Positions 1 through 5,764 are shown, counted from the first letter of the stretch. The stretch is 5,764 nucleotides of DNA from Parachlamydiales bacterium (GCA_030641465.1 DAOWHK010000001.1:1-5764), one strand, 5' to 3'. A program made the numbers and translations. Notes: generated by a model from the letters alone, not told the origin.

Positions 1-1645
1 CAAGATAATCCTTGATTGAGAGCGCAATCTTTTTGTGTTCAGGATCAATTTTGTTTACTTTCACAATAATTTGATCCCCTACTGAGACAATATCATCGAC
101 CTTTCCAAAAGATTGGTCCGAAAGTTCTGTAACATGCACAAGGCCTTCAATTCCATTTTCTAATTGAATAAATGCACCAAAAGCTGTGATTTTTGTTACT
201 TCACCTTTAACTAAACTGCCAGCAGGCATCGTTTTTTCAATAGAATCCCAAGGATTTTCCGTAAGTTGTTTTACTCCTAGAGTAATCTTCTTACTTTCCT
301 TATCCACAGAAAGGATCACAGCTTCGACGCTATCGCCTTTAGTTAACACTTCAGATGGGTGAGAGATTTTTTTGATCCAGCTGAGGTCGGAGATGTGAAT
401 TAAGCCATCTATTCCGGGAGCTAGAGCTACAAATGCGCCATAATTTGTGAGGTTGCGAATTTCCGTTTTTACAACACTTCCTACCGGGAACTTTGTTTCA
501 ACATCTTCCCATGGATTTTGCTGTGTTTGCTTTATTCCTAAAGAAATTTTCCCTTCTTCTTTTTGAACAGACAGAACAATTGCCTCTAACTCGTCACCTT
601 TGTTGACAATTTCACTTGGGTCTGAAACGTTTTTAACCCACGACATTTCTGAAACGTGAATTAGACCTTCAATGCCCGGTTCGATTTCAATGAATGCTCC
701 ATAAGGAACAAGGTTTACTATTTTCCCGAATACTTTTGTTCCAGTAGGATATTTTTTTTCAATTTCTTCCCATGGATTTTGTTCTTTTTGTTTTAACCCA
801 AGAGCTACACGTCCTTTCTCTTTATCGATATGCAGTATCATGACGTCAAGCTCATCGTTGAGTTGAACCATTTCTGATGGGTGTTTGATTCTTTTCCAGG
901 TCATATCTGTAATATGAAGGAGGCCGTCGATTCCATCTAGATCGAGGAAGACACCAAAATCAGTGATGTTTTTTACAATTCCTTTACGGACTTCGCCTTC
1001 TTTGATGGTGTCTAGAATTTCGGCTTTCTTAGAACTTCTTTCTTCTTCTAGAAGTTCTCTACGTGAAATGACAATGTTTTTTCTTTCGATATTAATTTTT
1101 AAAATTTTGAATTCGAATGTTTTATCGAGGTATTCGTCAATGTTTTTGATTCGTTTGTTGTCAATTTGAGATCCTGGCAGGAACGCTTCCATTCCTATAT
1201 CAACCATCAGTCCACCTTTGACTTTTCGGATGACTTTTCCTTTAAGAATTGACCCTTCTTCGCAATGATTTAGAATATATTCCCACTGCCTTTGTCTGCT
1301 TGCCTTTTCTCTTGAAAGTACAATTTGACCATCCTCACCCTCAGCGCGATCTAGATAGACCTCTATATCAGCTCCAAGTTCTAGCTCTGCCGTCTCTTCA
1401 AATTCATTTGTAGGGATCAAGCCTTCTGACTTGAGTCCAACATCTACGACTACAAAATCGGGGGTAACTTCAACAATTTTACCTTTAAGGATTTGTCCAA
1501 CGTCCATTGATGCAATTGAGCCTTCGCCGGCTTCAGATTCTTTTTCGTTTAGAAGTGATTGAAATTGCTTTGCGTCTTCCTCGTCAAAGTCAATGTCATC
1601 TATTATTTGGTTGTCATTCCAGTCGTATTTAAGTTGTTTGGACAT
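1..1645 (-). CDS. rpsA: 30S ribosomal protein S1, C-terminus cut by window edge
   Basis: S1 binds mRNA on the small ribosomal subunit and helps it dock for translation initiation. The minus-strand frame from ATG at 1645-1643 gives 548 residues with no stop before the left edge. Six S1 RNA-binding repeats are visible, at roughly residues 47-113, 131-197, 218-286, 303-372, 388-458 and 475-545. Repeats 3 to 6 share the pattern ITDFGVF / PYGAFIE / NYGAFVA / AFGAFIQ, followed by G(I)(E/D)GL(I/L/V)H(I/V)(S/T), and are joined by NPW(E/D) linkers. The N-terminal 45 residues are acidic. As I remember it, the C. trachomatis protein is about 569 residues and nearly collinear, so only about 20 C-terminal residues should be missing. 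The start is supported by a GAGGAAA Shine-Dalgarno 8 nt upstream and by alignment with the chlamydial N-terminus (short lysine, glutamine, tyrosine, tryptophan-containing leader). It is transcribed divergently from the aspartokinase gene. Confidence 0.97.
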   Translation of the reverse strand, partial: MSKQLKYDWNDNQIIDDIDFDEEDAKQFQSLLNEKESEAGEGSIASMDVGQILKGKIVEVTPDFVVVDVGLKSEGLIPTNEFEETAELELGADIEVYLDRAEGEDGQIVLSREKASRQRQWEYILNHCEEGSILKGKVIRKVKGGLMVDIGMEAFLPGSQIDNKRIKNIDEYLDKTFEFKILKINIERKNIVISRRELLEEERSSKKAEILDTIKEGEVRKGIVKNITDFGVFLDLDGIDGLLHITDMTWKRIKHPSEMVQLNDELDVMILHIDKEKGRVALGLKQKEQNPWEEIEKKYPTGTKVFGKIVNLVPYGAFIEIEPGIEGLIHVSEMSWVKNVSDPSEIVNKGDELEAIVLSVQKEEGKISLGIKQTQQNPWEDVETKFPVGSVVKTEIRNLTNYGAFVALAPGIDGLIHISDLSWIKKISHPSEVLTKGDSVEAVILSVDKESKKITLGVKQLTENPWDSIEKTMPAGSLVKGEVTKITAFGAFIQLENGIEGLVHVTELSDQSFGKVDDIVSVGDQIIVKVNKIDPEHKKIALSIKDYL

Positions 1646-1653
1646 GTTAAGGG

Positions 1654-1660
1654 TTTCCTC
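1654..1660 (-). promoter_or_regulatory. Ribosome binding site of rpsA
   Basis: On the minus strand GAGGAAA lies 8 nt upstream of the ATG at 1645. This strong match to the anti-Shine-Dalgarno sequence fixes the rpsA start. Confidence 0.75.
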
Positions 1661-1681
1661 GAGTTATTTGTTACAGCGAGA

Positions 1682-1711
1682 ATCGTATCAAAGAATTCAT
1701 AATAAAAGCAA
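1682..1711 (-). promoter_or_regulatory. Predicted sigma70-type promoter for rpsA
   Basis: Read on the minus strand, a -35 box TTGCTT (plus-strand 1711-1706) and a -10 box TACGAT (1687-1682) are separated by 18 bp. The -35 matches consensus at 4 of 6 positions and the -10 at 4 of 6. The start site would fall near 1675, giving a leader of about 30 nt that contains the ribosome binding site. This is inferred from spacing and box similarity only. Confidence 0.45.
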
Positions 1712-1731
1712 GCTGGAATGTTCTCTCCTAA

Positions 1732-1743
1732 CAAATGCATTTG
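1732..1743. repeat. 12-bp perfect palindrome between divergent promoters
   Basis: CAAATGCATTTG is its own reverse complement. It sits upstream of both predicted -35 boxes, about 20 bp from the rpsA one and 15 bp from the lysC one. That is a suitable place for a shared operator or activator site. AT-rich DNA produces short palindromes by chance, so a regulatory role is only a suggestion. Confidence 0.3.
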
Positions 1744-1758
1744 ATAAACAAGATTCTT

Positions 1759-1787
1759 TTGTTAAAAAGCTTGCATCAGTTTAAAAT
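1759..1787 (+). promoter_or_regulatory. Predicted sigma70-type promoter for the aspartokinase unit
   Basis: A -35 box TTGTTA (1759-1764; 4 of 6 consensus positions) and a -10 box TAAAAT (1782-1787; 5 of 6) are separated by exactly 17 bp. Transcription would start near 1794, leaving a leader of about 20 nt that just includes the ribosome binding site. The -35 overlaps the right arm of a small inverted repeat (AACAA 1747-1751, TTGTT 1759-1763) that could be a regulator site. Confidence 0.5.
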
Positions 1788-1796
1788 AAAAAAATT

Positions 1797-1803
1797 GAAG
1801 AGG
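1797..1803 (+). promoter_or_regulatory. Ribosome binding site of the aspartokinase gene
   Basis: GAAGAGG lies 10 nt upstream of the ATG at 1814 and supports that start. The resulting N-terminus MKKTLVMKFGG places the family's opening KFGG motif at residues 8-11, the expected position. Confidence 0.65.
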
Positions 1804-1813
1804 TATTTAGTTA

Positions 1814-2620
1814 ATGAAAAAAACACTTGTCATGAAATTTGGAGGGGCCTCTCTTTCTACGACTGATCATATTATAAATTCGGCAAATATTATTCTTGAT
1901 AGAGCTCTGAAGTATCCGAATCTTATCGTTGTGGTAAGTGCTATGGGGGGAATGACTGATAAATTATTTGATTTAGCAGAGCAGGTGTGTTCTTACCCAC
2001 CTAAAAGAGAGCAGGATATGTTAATTTCGGTTGGGGAGAGAATTAGTATGTCACTTCTTGCGATGGCACTTTTTAGAAAAAAAAGAGAGGCAATGAGTTT
2101 TACTGGTAGTCAGTCCGGAATTATTTCTACAGAGGAGCATTCGGATGCAAGAATTATAGATGTTCGTCCCCATAGGCTGAGGAAGGCACTCTCGGAGGGT
2201 AAAATTGTCATAGTTGCTGGATTTCAAGGGGTGAGTTTGCAGGGAGAGATTACAACGCTTGGGCGGGGCGGCTCTGATACCACCGCCGTAGCTCTTGGGG
2301 TAGCGTTATCGGCAGAAAAGGTGGAATTTTATAAAGATGTAATGGGTGTTTATACGAAGGATCCTAAGAAAAACAACGACGCCAAATTGCTAGCAAAATT
2401 AAACTTTAATGAAGCGCTTAAGCTCTCTCAAGAAGGGGCACAAGTATTACACCCAAGAAGTATTTTACTTGCTTCAAAAAATCAATTGCCATTACACGTA
2501 TTACCTTTTGATAATACTGCTAGGAGTACTAATGTTGGCACACTTATTGGAAGCCAGGCTGCTTTGCAGCAGGGAGATATGATCTATGAAAACAGTAATG
2601 TGTCTGAAGTCGCTCCCTAA
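1814..2620 (+). CDS. lysC: Aspartokinase, catalytic domain only (no ACT domains)
   Basis: Aspartokinase phosphorylates aspartate with ATP to give 4-aspartyl phosphate, the first step towards lysine, threonine, methionine and meso-diaminopimelate. It is a cytosolic enzyme. The 268 residues hold a complete amino-acid-kinase fold: KFGGASL (8-14), VSAMGGMTD (41-49), the SVGER motif with Glu75, TGSQSG (97-102), AGFQG (135-139), TLGRGGSDTTA with Arg151 (148-158), YKDVMGVYTKDP (173-184) and GAQVLHPRS (208-216). Glu75 and Arg151 correspond to residues that bind aspartate in characterised aspartokinases. The sequence stops about 25 residues after the end of this domain, whereas family members are usually 400 residues or more with a C-terminal pair of ACT domains. 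Two motifs are unusual: KFGGAS where KFGGTS is normal, and YKDV where the nucleotide-site motif is normally (Y/W)TDV. The compact layout lacks the helical insert of the E. coli LysC type. The next gene overlaps its end by 35 nt. The family is certain; aspartate as the substrate is likely but not proven. Confidence 0.9.
   Translation: MKKTLVMKFGGASLSTTDHIINSANIILDRALKYPNLIVVVSAMGGMTDKLFDLAEQVCSYPPKREQDMLISVGERISMSLLAMALFRKKREAMSFTGSQSGIISTEEHSDARIIDVRPHRLRKALSEGKIVIVAGFQGVSLQGEITTLGRGGSDTTAVALGVALSAEKVEFYKDVMGVYTKDPKKNNDAKLLAKLNFNEALKLSQEGAQVLHPRSILLASKNQLPLHVLPFDNTARSTNVGTLIGSQAALQQGDMIYENSNVSEVAP
2571..2577 (+). promoter_or_regulatory. Ribosome binding site of the 640-residue unknown gene, inside lysC
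   Basis: AGGGAGA lies within the last codons of the aspartokinase gene and 8 nt before the ATG at 2586. It favours 2586 over the in-frame ATG at 2598 and indicates translational coupling. Confidence 0.6.
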
Positions 2621-4508
2621 AATAGTTTCAGTAAATGAGATAAGTCATAAAAGCTCTTCCTTTTTCTATACGGAAGCTGTAGAAAAAATTTTAAAAAAAA
2701 TTCTGCAGGTGCACTTTTATCAAGAAGAGTTGACGGAAGAAGTTTTGATGAATAAACTTCCGGTGATTGTTTTTTCCTCACTTGATAAACCTCCTTTTAG
2801 TTTTTCTACATATATTTTTTCAAAATTTAGGCCAGGCGCTGGGGTTTTTTTCTTAGAGATGATTTCAAGGTGGTTGATTCCAGGTAAGAGGAATAATCTT
2901 TCCGTTTTTTTTGCGACAGATATTTTACTGCCGGAGCGTGGGGATCAGGTTTATACAGTGGCAGAAGTTGGGATTACAATTCGAGATCCTCAGGATATTG
3001 AAAGGCTAAGGGTTAATCGCAAGGCGATAGTAGGGGAGCTTGAACTTGGGATTAGTTCCGCTTATCATGCTCATCAAATTCTTGAAATGAAAGGACTTTC
3101 TGTAAATGAAAAAACAACCATTATTCAGGAAAAAATTGCGCAATTAATCTATCGGTTTCCAAAGAAATTTGACTATGATGTTTTTTCTGAAATGCAGCAG
3201 TTTTTCCTAGCAACACCTGAAGCATTCAAGGGAATGCGAGACTGTCGCTATATGACCCGAATCGTTTGCACTCTTTATCGTTTTCAAAAAATTCTTACTG
3301 AGCTTGTAGAAAATGAGTCTAAAGCGCGTCATTTAATTGTGAAGTTTTATAAAACAAGATTGCAGTTGCCTTTTGGAGTAAAGCCCGTACTCGGAATTTT
3401 TATTGGATTGAATTTTCTTCGAGAAAACGAAGTTTTTGCAAAAAAGCATATTATTAAAGCGATTCATACGGTGATTCCTTCGGCGCTATCGATTGATGAT
3501 GGGTATTTTGTCTCAAAAAATGAAGATAAGGCAATTCATACTCTATATCTCGAAATTGAAAAGGAAAATGGAAAAAAGTTTACCCCGATGGAGCTTTTAC
3601 TGCTTCGGCAAGAACTGTCTGGGAATTTGAAAGGGCGCATTGAGCATTTATTGCGTCCTATTTTTATGCCCCGCAATGAAGAAGAAGTGATGAGGAATAT
3701 GATTACTCTTAGTCAGCAATTGAAATATGTGAGAGATCTTCCTCAAGTAATTATTTCTTTTGATGAACAAACAGATGTAGATCTCTCTTTTACGATTATT
3801 CTTGTTCGAGTGCTACTTGAAAATGCGCTGCCGATTAAAGACCTTTTTCAAAGTAAAGGGTCATTGCTGCAATTTTTTCCTGATCGCAAGAAAAATATTG
3901 GAATGATTCGCAAGAAATATCCTAAGGAAGCTTCTGTATTCCAAGTAAAGCTCTCAAATAATACTTTTTTGCGAGAGGATCAGTCCTTAGATCTTTATCA
4001 GGCAAGGCAGTTTGTGCTGACTGAGCTTCAAAGAGTATTTGGTGAAGTTCGTGATTATAATGGGGGGATGTTATCGAAACAAAATGAAATTTATCACGCA
4101 TTGTTACAGCTTCTTGGGAATTTGGGTATAAAGCACTCTTTTCTTCTGGAAAACTTCTTTCATTCCATTTTTCCAGTGGAACACCGAAGTGTTCTTCCTC
4201 CAAAATATTTACAAAAATTATTTCTTATGCTTCTTGATCTTCAAGTTCAAAAAACAATAAGTGAAGAAGGGGCATGGAGAAAGTTGGCTTTTTTTGAGCA
4301 TCGCCTATTTACAGTGATGATTTTTCAAGATTTAGAGCTAAAGCAAAAACTTATTGAGGAAGTAAGCCGGCTTCAGCTTCATTCTTCTGAGCTTATTTCT
4401 TTGCATTTGCAGGAATCTGAGAGGAGTTTTTTAGGGTATATTTTTCTTGGTGATGATCAAAAAAAACAAACGGCTCTTTTGCAAATCATTGAAGGAAGCT
4501 CTGATTAA
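2586..4508 (+). CDS. Protein of unknown function, 640 residues, coupled to lysC
   Basis: I do not recognise this protein. The frame is open for 640 codons, starts from an ATG with a good ribosome binding site and overlaps the aspartokinase gene by 35 nt. It has no signal peptide, no convincing membrane segment and no obvious nucleotide-binding or metal-binding motif. The first 135 residues or so look mixed alpha/beta, with an aromatic, glycine-containing patch (FRPGAGVFF, 81-89) and a strand-like run ending in VGITIRDP (128-135). From there on it is largely helical, basic and rich in Leu, Phe, Lys and Glu, with several amphipathic stretches. A middle segment reads LYLEIEKENGKKFTPMELLL, followed by a PRNEEEVM helix start and VIISFDE. 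The C-terminal 100 residues are predicted helical. The last codons lie inside a large inverted repeat. It is not an ACT domain or a frameshifted continuation of aspartokinase. It may be a chlamydia-specific conserved protein; the shared transcript is the only hint of a role. Confidence 0.88.
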   Translation: MKTVMCLKSLPKIVSVNEISHKSSSFFYTEAVEKILKKILQVHFYQEELTEEVLMNKLPVIVFSSLDKPPFSFSTYIFSKFRPGAGVFFLEMISRWLIPGKRNNLSVFFATDILLPERGDQVYTVAEVGITIRDPQDIERLRVNRKAIVGELELGISSAYHAHQILEMKGLSVNEKTTIIQEKIAQLIYRFPKKFDYDVFSEMQQFFLATPEAFKGMRDCRYMTRIVCTLYRFQKILTELVENESKARHLIVKFYKTRLQLPFGVKPVLGIFIGLNFLRENEVFAKKHIIKAIHTVIPSALSIDDGYFVSKNEDKAIHTLYLEIEKENGKKFTPMELLLLRQELSGNLKGRIEHLLRPIFMPRNEEEVMRNMITLSQQLKYVRDLPQVIISFDEQTDVDLSFTIILVRVLLENALPIKDLFQSKGSLLQFFPDRKKNIGMIRKKYPKEASVFQVKLSNNTFLREDQSLDLYQARQFVLTELQRVFGEVRDYNGGMLSKQNEIYHALLQLLGNLGIKHSFLLENFFHSIFPVEHRSVLPPKYLQKLFLMLLDLQVQKTISEEGAWRKLAFFEHRLFTVMIFQDLELKQKLIEEVSRLQLHSSELISLHLQESERSFLGYIFLGDDQKKQTALLQIIEGSSD

Positions 4509-4600
4509 CTCCGAAATTTCAACTTTAGATGGATTTTTGAAAAAAGAATTTTTTCCAAAAAGGCGCTGAGGTTGAAACGGCGGAGTTAATCAGAGTTTCC
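4494..4600. repeat. Large nested inverted repeat, possibly MITE-like, overlapping the stop of the upstream gene
   Basis: The left arm 4494-4523 and right arm 4571-4600 are reverse complements at 26 of 30 positions. They include 15 consecutive pairs (CTCTGATTAACTCCG and its complement), one position that would be a G-U pair in RNA, and a 3-base internal mismatch. Inside the 47-base spacer is a second, AT-rich hairpin: 4534-4545 pairs with 4549-4561 with one bulged base around a GAA loop. The copies of TGAA at 4490-4493 and 4601-4604 abut the arms exactly and extend to a 9-of-10 match (TGAAGGAAGC / TGAAGAAAGC). The stop codon of the 640-residue gene lies in the left arm. In RNA it would form a very stable stem. 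No T-run follows the outer stem, so it does not look like an ordinary intrinsic terminator. Alternatives are a small non-autonomous mobile element with terminal inverted repeats, or an mRNA-processing or stabilising hairpin. Confidence 0.8.
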
Positions 4601-4635
4601 TGAAGAAAGCATAGATAAATAATTTTGGGTCTTAT

Positions 4636-5379
4636 ATGATGAATAGAATGAAAAAACGCAACCCTATAATAATCGAACCTTCCATTTTTGCAGGTGACTT
4701 TGGGCATCTTGCTGATGAAGCTAAACGTATTGAAGATTCTGGTGCCGATGCCATTCATTTTGATATTATGGACGGACATTTTGCTCCTAATTTAAGTTTA
4801 AGTCCAAAGGCCCTAGCCGCTGTAAATTGCGCAACGAATCTTTTTATTGATGTGCATATTATGGTTTATAATCCCTTCGATTACATAGAAACTCTCGTCG
4901 AAATGGGTGCTGACGCTATTACATTTCATTTTGAAGCGACAGAGGAGGTAGAAGAGACTCTTTCTTATATTCGTTCTTGCAACGTCAAAGCTGGTCTTGC
5001 TTTCAATCCAGATACAACAGAGTCCATGATTCCTAAATATTTGGATAAATGCGATTTAATATTACTTATGACAGTCAATCCAGGTTTTGGAGGTCAGGCA
5101 TTTTTGCCACATGTTCTTGAAAAAGTAAAGTTCACAAGAGATATATGTACTAAACTTGACATTCGAGAAGGAGGCGTTGTGCCTCACGAAAATTCTCCTC
5201 CTAATGACCCTCTGCGTCTCCTTCCTCCCTTTGTTATTCAAGTTGATGGAGGAATTACTGATCAAACAGCGCCCCAATGCATAGAAGCTGGAGCAAATAA
5301 TTTAGTGGCGGGCACTTATCTTTTTAAGGGAGATGACATGAAATCAAAGATTAATTTGCTTAAAGGATCCACGACCTAA
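4636..5379 (+). CDS. rpe: Ribulose-phosphate 3-epimerase with an internal insertion
   Basis: Rpe interconverts ribulose 5-phosphate and xylulose 5-phosphate in the non-oxidative pentose phosphate pathway, in the cytosol. The TIM-barrel landmarks are all present: PSI (residues 15-17), FDIMDGHFAPN with a catalytic Asp, VHIMVYNP with the metal-site His, HFEA, AFNPDT, MTVNPGFGGQAF (phosphate loop) and VDGGI (203-207) with the second catalytic Asp. The length is 247 residues against about 220-230 for the family. The excess is a short N-terminal extension and a Pro-rich insertion of about 20 residues at 177-198, between the helix after PGFGG and the VDGG strand. The ATG at 4636 has only a weak GGG (4627-4629) upstream. 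The in-frame ATG at 4648 (MKKRNPIIIEPSI) aligns better with the chlamydial Rpe start as I recall it, so the true start could be 4648. The gene abuts the YvcK-like gene downstream. Confidence 0.95.
   Translation: MMNRMKKRNPIIIEPSIFAGDFGHLADEAKRIEDSGADAIHFDIMDGHFAPNLSLSPKALAAVNCATNLFIDVHIMVYNPFDYIETLVEMGADAITFHFEATEEVEETLSYIRSCNVKAGLAFNPDTTESMIPKYLDKCDLILLMTVNPGFGGQAFLPHVLEKVKFTRDICTKLDIREGGVVPHENSPPNDPLRLLPPFVIQVDGGITDQTAPQCIEAGANNLVAGTYLFKGDDMKSKINLLKGSTT
5164..5229 (+). repeat. In-frame insertion in rpe with partial palindromic structure
   Basis: This stretch encodes the extra Pro-rich residues 177-198 that typical Rpe proteins lack. Its left side is purine-rich and its right side pyrimidine-rich. 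GAAGGAG at 5167-5173 is the reverse complement of CTCCTTC at 5218-5224, and pairing continues to about 11 bp if G-U pairs are allowed. A second small perfect stem, GAGGC 5171-5175 with GCCTC 5181-5185, lies within it. The boundaries are approximate because they are set by protein comparison from memory. Confidence 0.4.
5362..5367 (+). promoter_or_regulatory. Ribosome binding site of the YvcK-like gene, inside rpe
   Basis: AAAGGA in the final codons of rpe lies 12 nt upstream of the ATG at 5380. The spacing is somewhat long, but it is the only purine-rich match, and the rpe stop touches the start codon, so ribosome re-initiation may contribute. Confidence 0.4.
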
Positions 5380-5764
5380 ATGAAAAAAGTCGTTGTTATA
5401 GGCGGTGGGACAGGTAATTTTACTGTTTTGCGCGGATTAAAAAATTACGATTTAGATATTAGCGCCATTGTTTCGATGGCAGACGATGGCGGTAGTACTG
5501 GAATTTTAAGGGATGATTTAGGGGTGCTTCCTCCAGGAGATGTTAGGCAATGTCTTGTTGCGCTCTCTAATTCCTCTCGGCTCATGCGTAGTTTAATGAA
5601 TTATAGATTTGAAAATGGTGGTCTTGGAGGTCACAGCTTCGGTAATCTACTCCTTTCTGCACTAGAAAAAGTTACTGGGAGTTTTGAAAAAGCTGTCGAA
5701 GAGGTGGGAAAAATTTTATTTATCAAAGGTAAAGTGATTCCCGTTACTACGCACCAGGTACGTC
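5380..5764 (+). CDS. YvcK/CofD-family protein (gluconeogenesis factor type), C-terminus cut by window edge
   Basis: The 128 visible codons carry the opening of the YvcK (UPF0052, CofD-like) family: IGGGTG (residues 7-12), MADDGGSTG (33-41), LPPGDVRQCL (50-59), GGHSFGN (83-89) and GKVIPVT (117-123). Full proteins are about 300-320 residues, so less than half is in view. In Bacillus subtilis YvcK is needed for growth on gluconeogenic carbon sources, binds UDP-sugars and affects cell shape through the peptidoglycan machinery. CofD itself is a phospholactate transferase of coenzyme F420 synthesis. The MADDGGSTG and LPPGDVRQ motifs and the bacterial context fit YvcK better than CofD. The ATG at 5380 directly follows the rpe stop at 5377-5379, so the two genes are almost certainly co-transcribed. 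The usual rapZ and whiA neighbours of Gram-positive yvcK are not seen in this window. Confidence 0.9.
   Translation, partial: MKKVVVIGGGTGNFTVLRGLKNYDLDISAIVSMADDGGSTGILRDDLGVLPPGDVRQCLVALSNSSRLMRSLMNYRFENGGLGGHSFGNLLLSALEKVTGSFEKAVEEVGKILFIKGKVIPVTTHQVR

Noticed and set aside
240..790. Repeated DNA around CCCATGGATTTT (near 510 and 770, variant near 248)
   Set aside because: This is the coding of the repeated NPW(E/D) linkers between S1 domains, explained by domain duplication within rpsA.
963..1169. Plus-strand open frame of 68 codons
   Set aside because: It lies antisense inside rpsA, whose S1 repeats are unmistakable, and its residues show no family pattern.
1593..1784. Plus-strand open frame of 63 codons spanning the rpsA start and the intergenic region
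   Set aside because: It covers the rpsA N-terminus and ends in the predicted lysC promoter, has no good ribosome binding site and shows no recognisable protein features.
2586..2800. Idea that the unknown gene is a frameshifted ACT domain of the aspartokinase
   Set aside because: The translated start of the downstream gene shows no ACT-like alternation or motif, and the reading frame continues for 640 codons of unrelated sequence.
3922..4203. Minus-strand open frame of 93 codons
   Set aside because: It is fully antisense to the 640-residue gene, which has a continuous frame and a ribosome binding site.
4494..4600. Inverted repeat as a normal Rho-independent terminator
   Set aside because: No T-tract follows the right arm, and the inner hairpin is almost entirely A-T pairs; a factor-dependent role is not excluded.
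4595..4635. Possible promoter just upstream of rpe
   Set aside because: AT-rich -10-like words (TAGATA, TAAATA) occur near 4612-4621, but no -35 box lies at a suitable distance.
4525..4779. Minus-strand open frame of 84 codons
   Set aside because: It crosses the inverted repeat and the start of rpe on the opposite strand and encodes nothing recognisable.
5062..5277. Minus-strand open frame of 71 codons
   Set aside because: It is antisense to rpe over conserved motifs (PGFGG, VDGG) that confirm the plus-strand reading.

Overview
The window most resembles a chromosome segment of a chlamydia, probably an environmental (amoeba- or arthropod-associated) lineage rather than Chlamydiaceae. This rests on my recollection of chlamydial protein sequences. 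The S1 protein reads very close to the Chlamydia trachomatis S1 across all six repeats, including long shared stretches such as [14 protein letters not shown]. The ribulose-phosphate epimerase also begins and runs like the chlamydial one. The DNA is AT-rich. No database search was possible.

Layout: from 1 to 1645 on the minus strand lies rpsA (ribosomal protein S1), lacking only the last C-terminal residues beyond the left edge. A 168-bp divergent intergenic region (1646-1813) carries a recognisable promoter for each direction and a 12-bp perfect palindrome between them. On the plus strand follow an aspartokinase that consists of the catalytic domain only (1814-2620) and a 640-residue protein of unknown function whose start overlaps the aspartokinase end (2586-4508). 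A large nested inverted repeat flanked by TGAA direct repeats (4494-4600) begins inside the last codons of the unknown gene. Then come rpe (4636-5379) and, with no intergenic base, the first 128 codons of a YvcK/CofD-family gene (5380 to the right edge).

How the genes may work together: lysC and the unknown gene look like one translationally coupled unit driven from the promoter at 1759-1787. Aspartokinase would feed aspartate into the aspartyl-phosphate route to lysine, threonine, methionine and meso-diaminopimelate, the last being the peptidoglycan precursor. rpe (pentose phosphate pathway) and the YvcK-like gene (a family tied in Bacillus to gluconeogenic growth and cell-wall homeostasis) form a second tight pair. 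Whether the hairpin separates the two pairs or lies within a single transcript cannot be decided from sequence alone.

The points most worth a second look are the missing ACT regulatory domains and altered nucleotide-site motif of the aspartokinase, the unrecognised partner protein, the MITE-like inverted repeat, and an in-frame insertion of about 20 residues in Rpe that has partial palindromic character.
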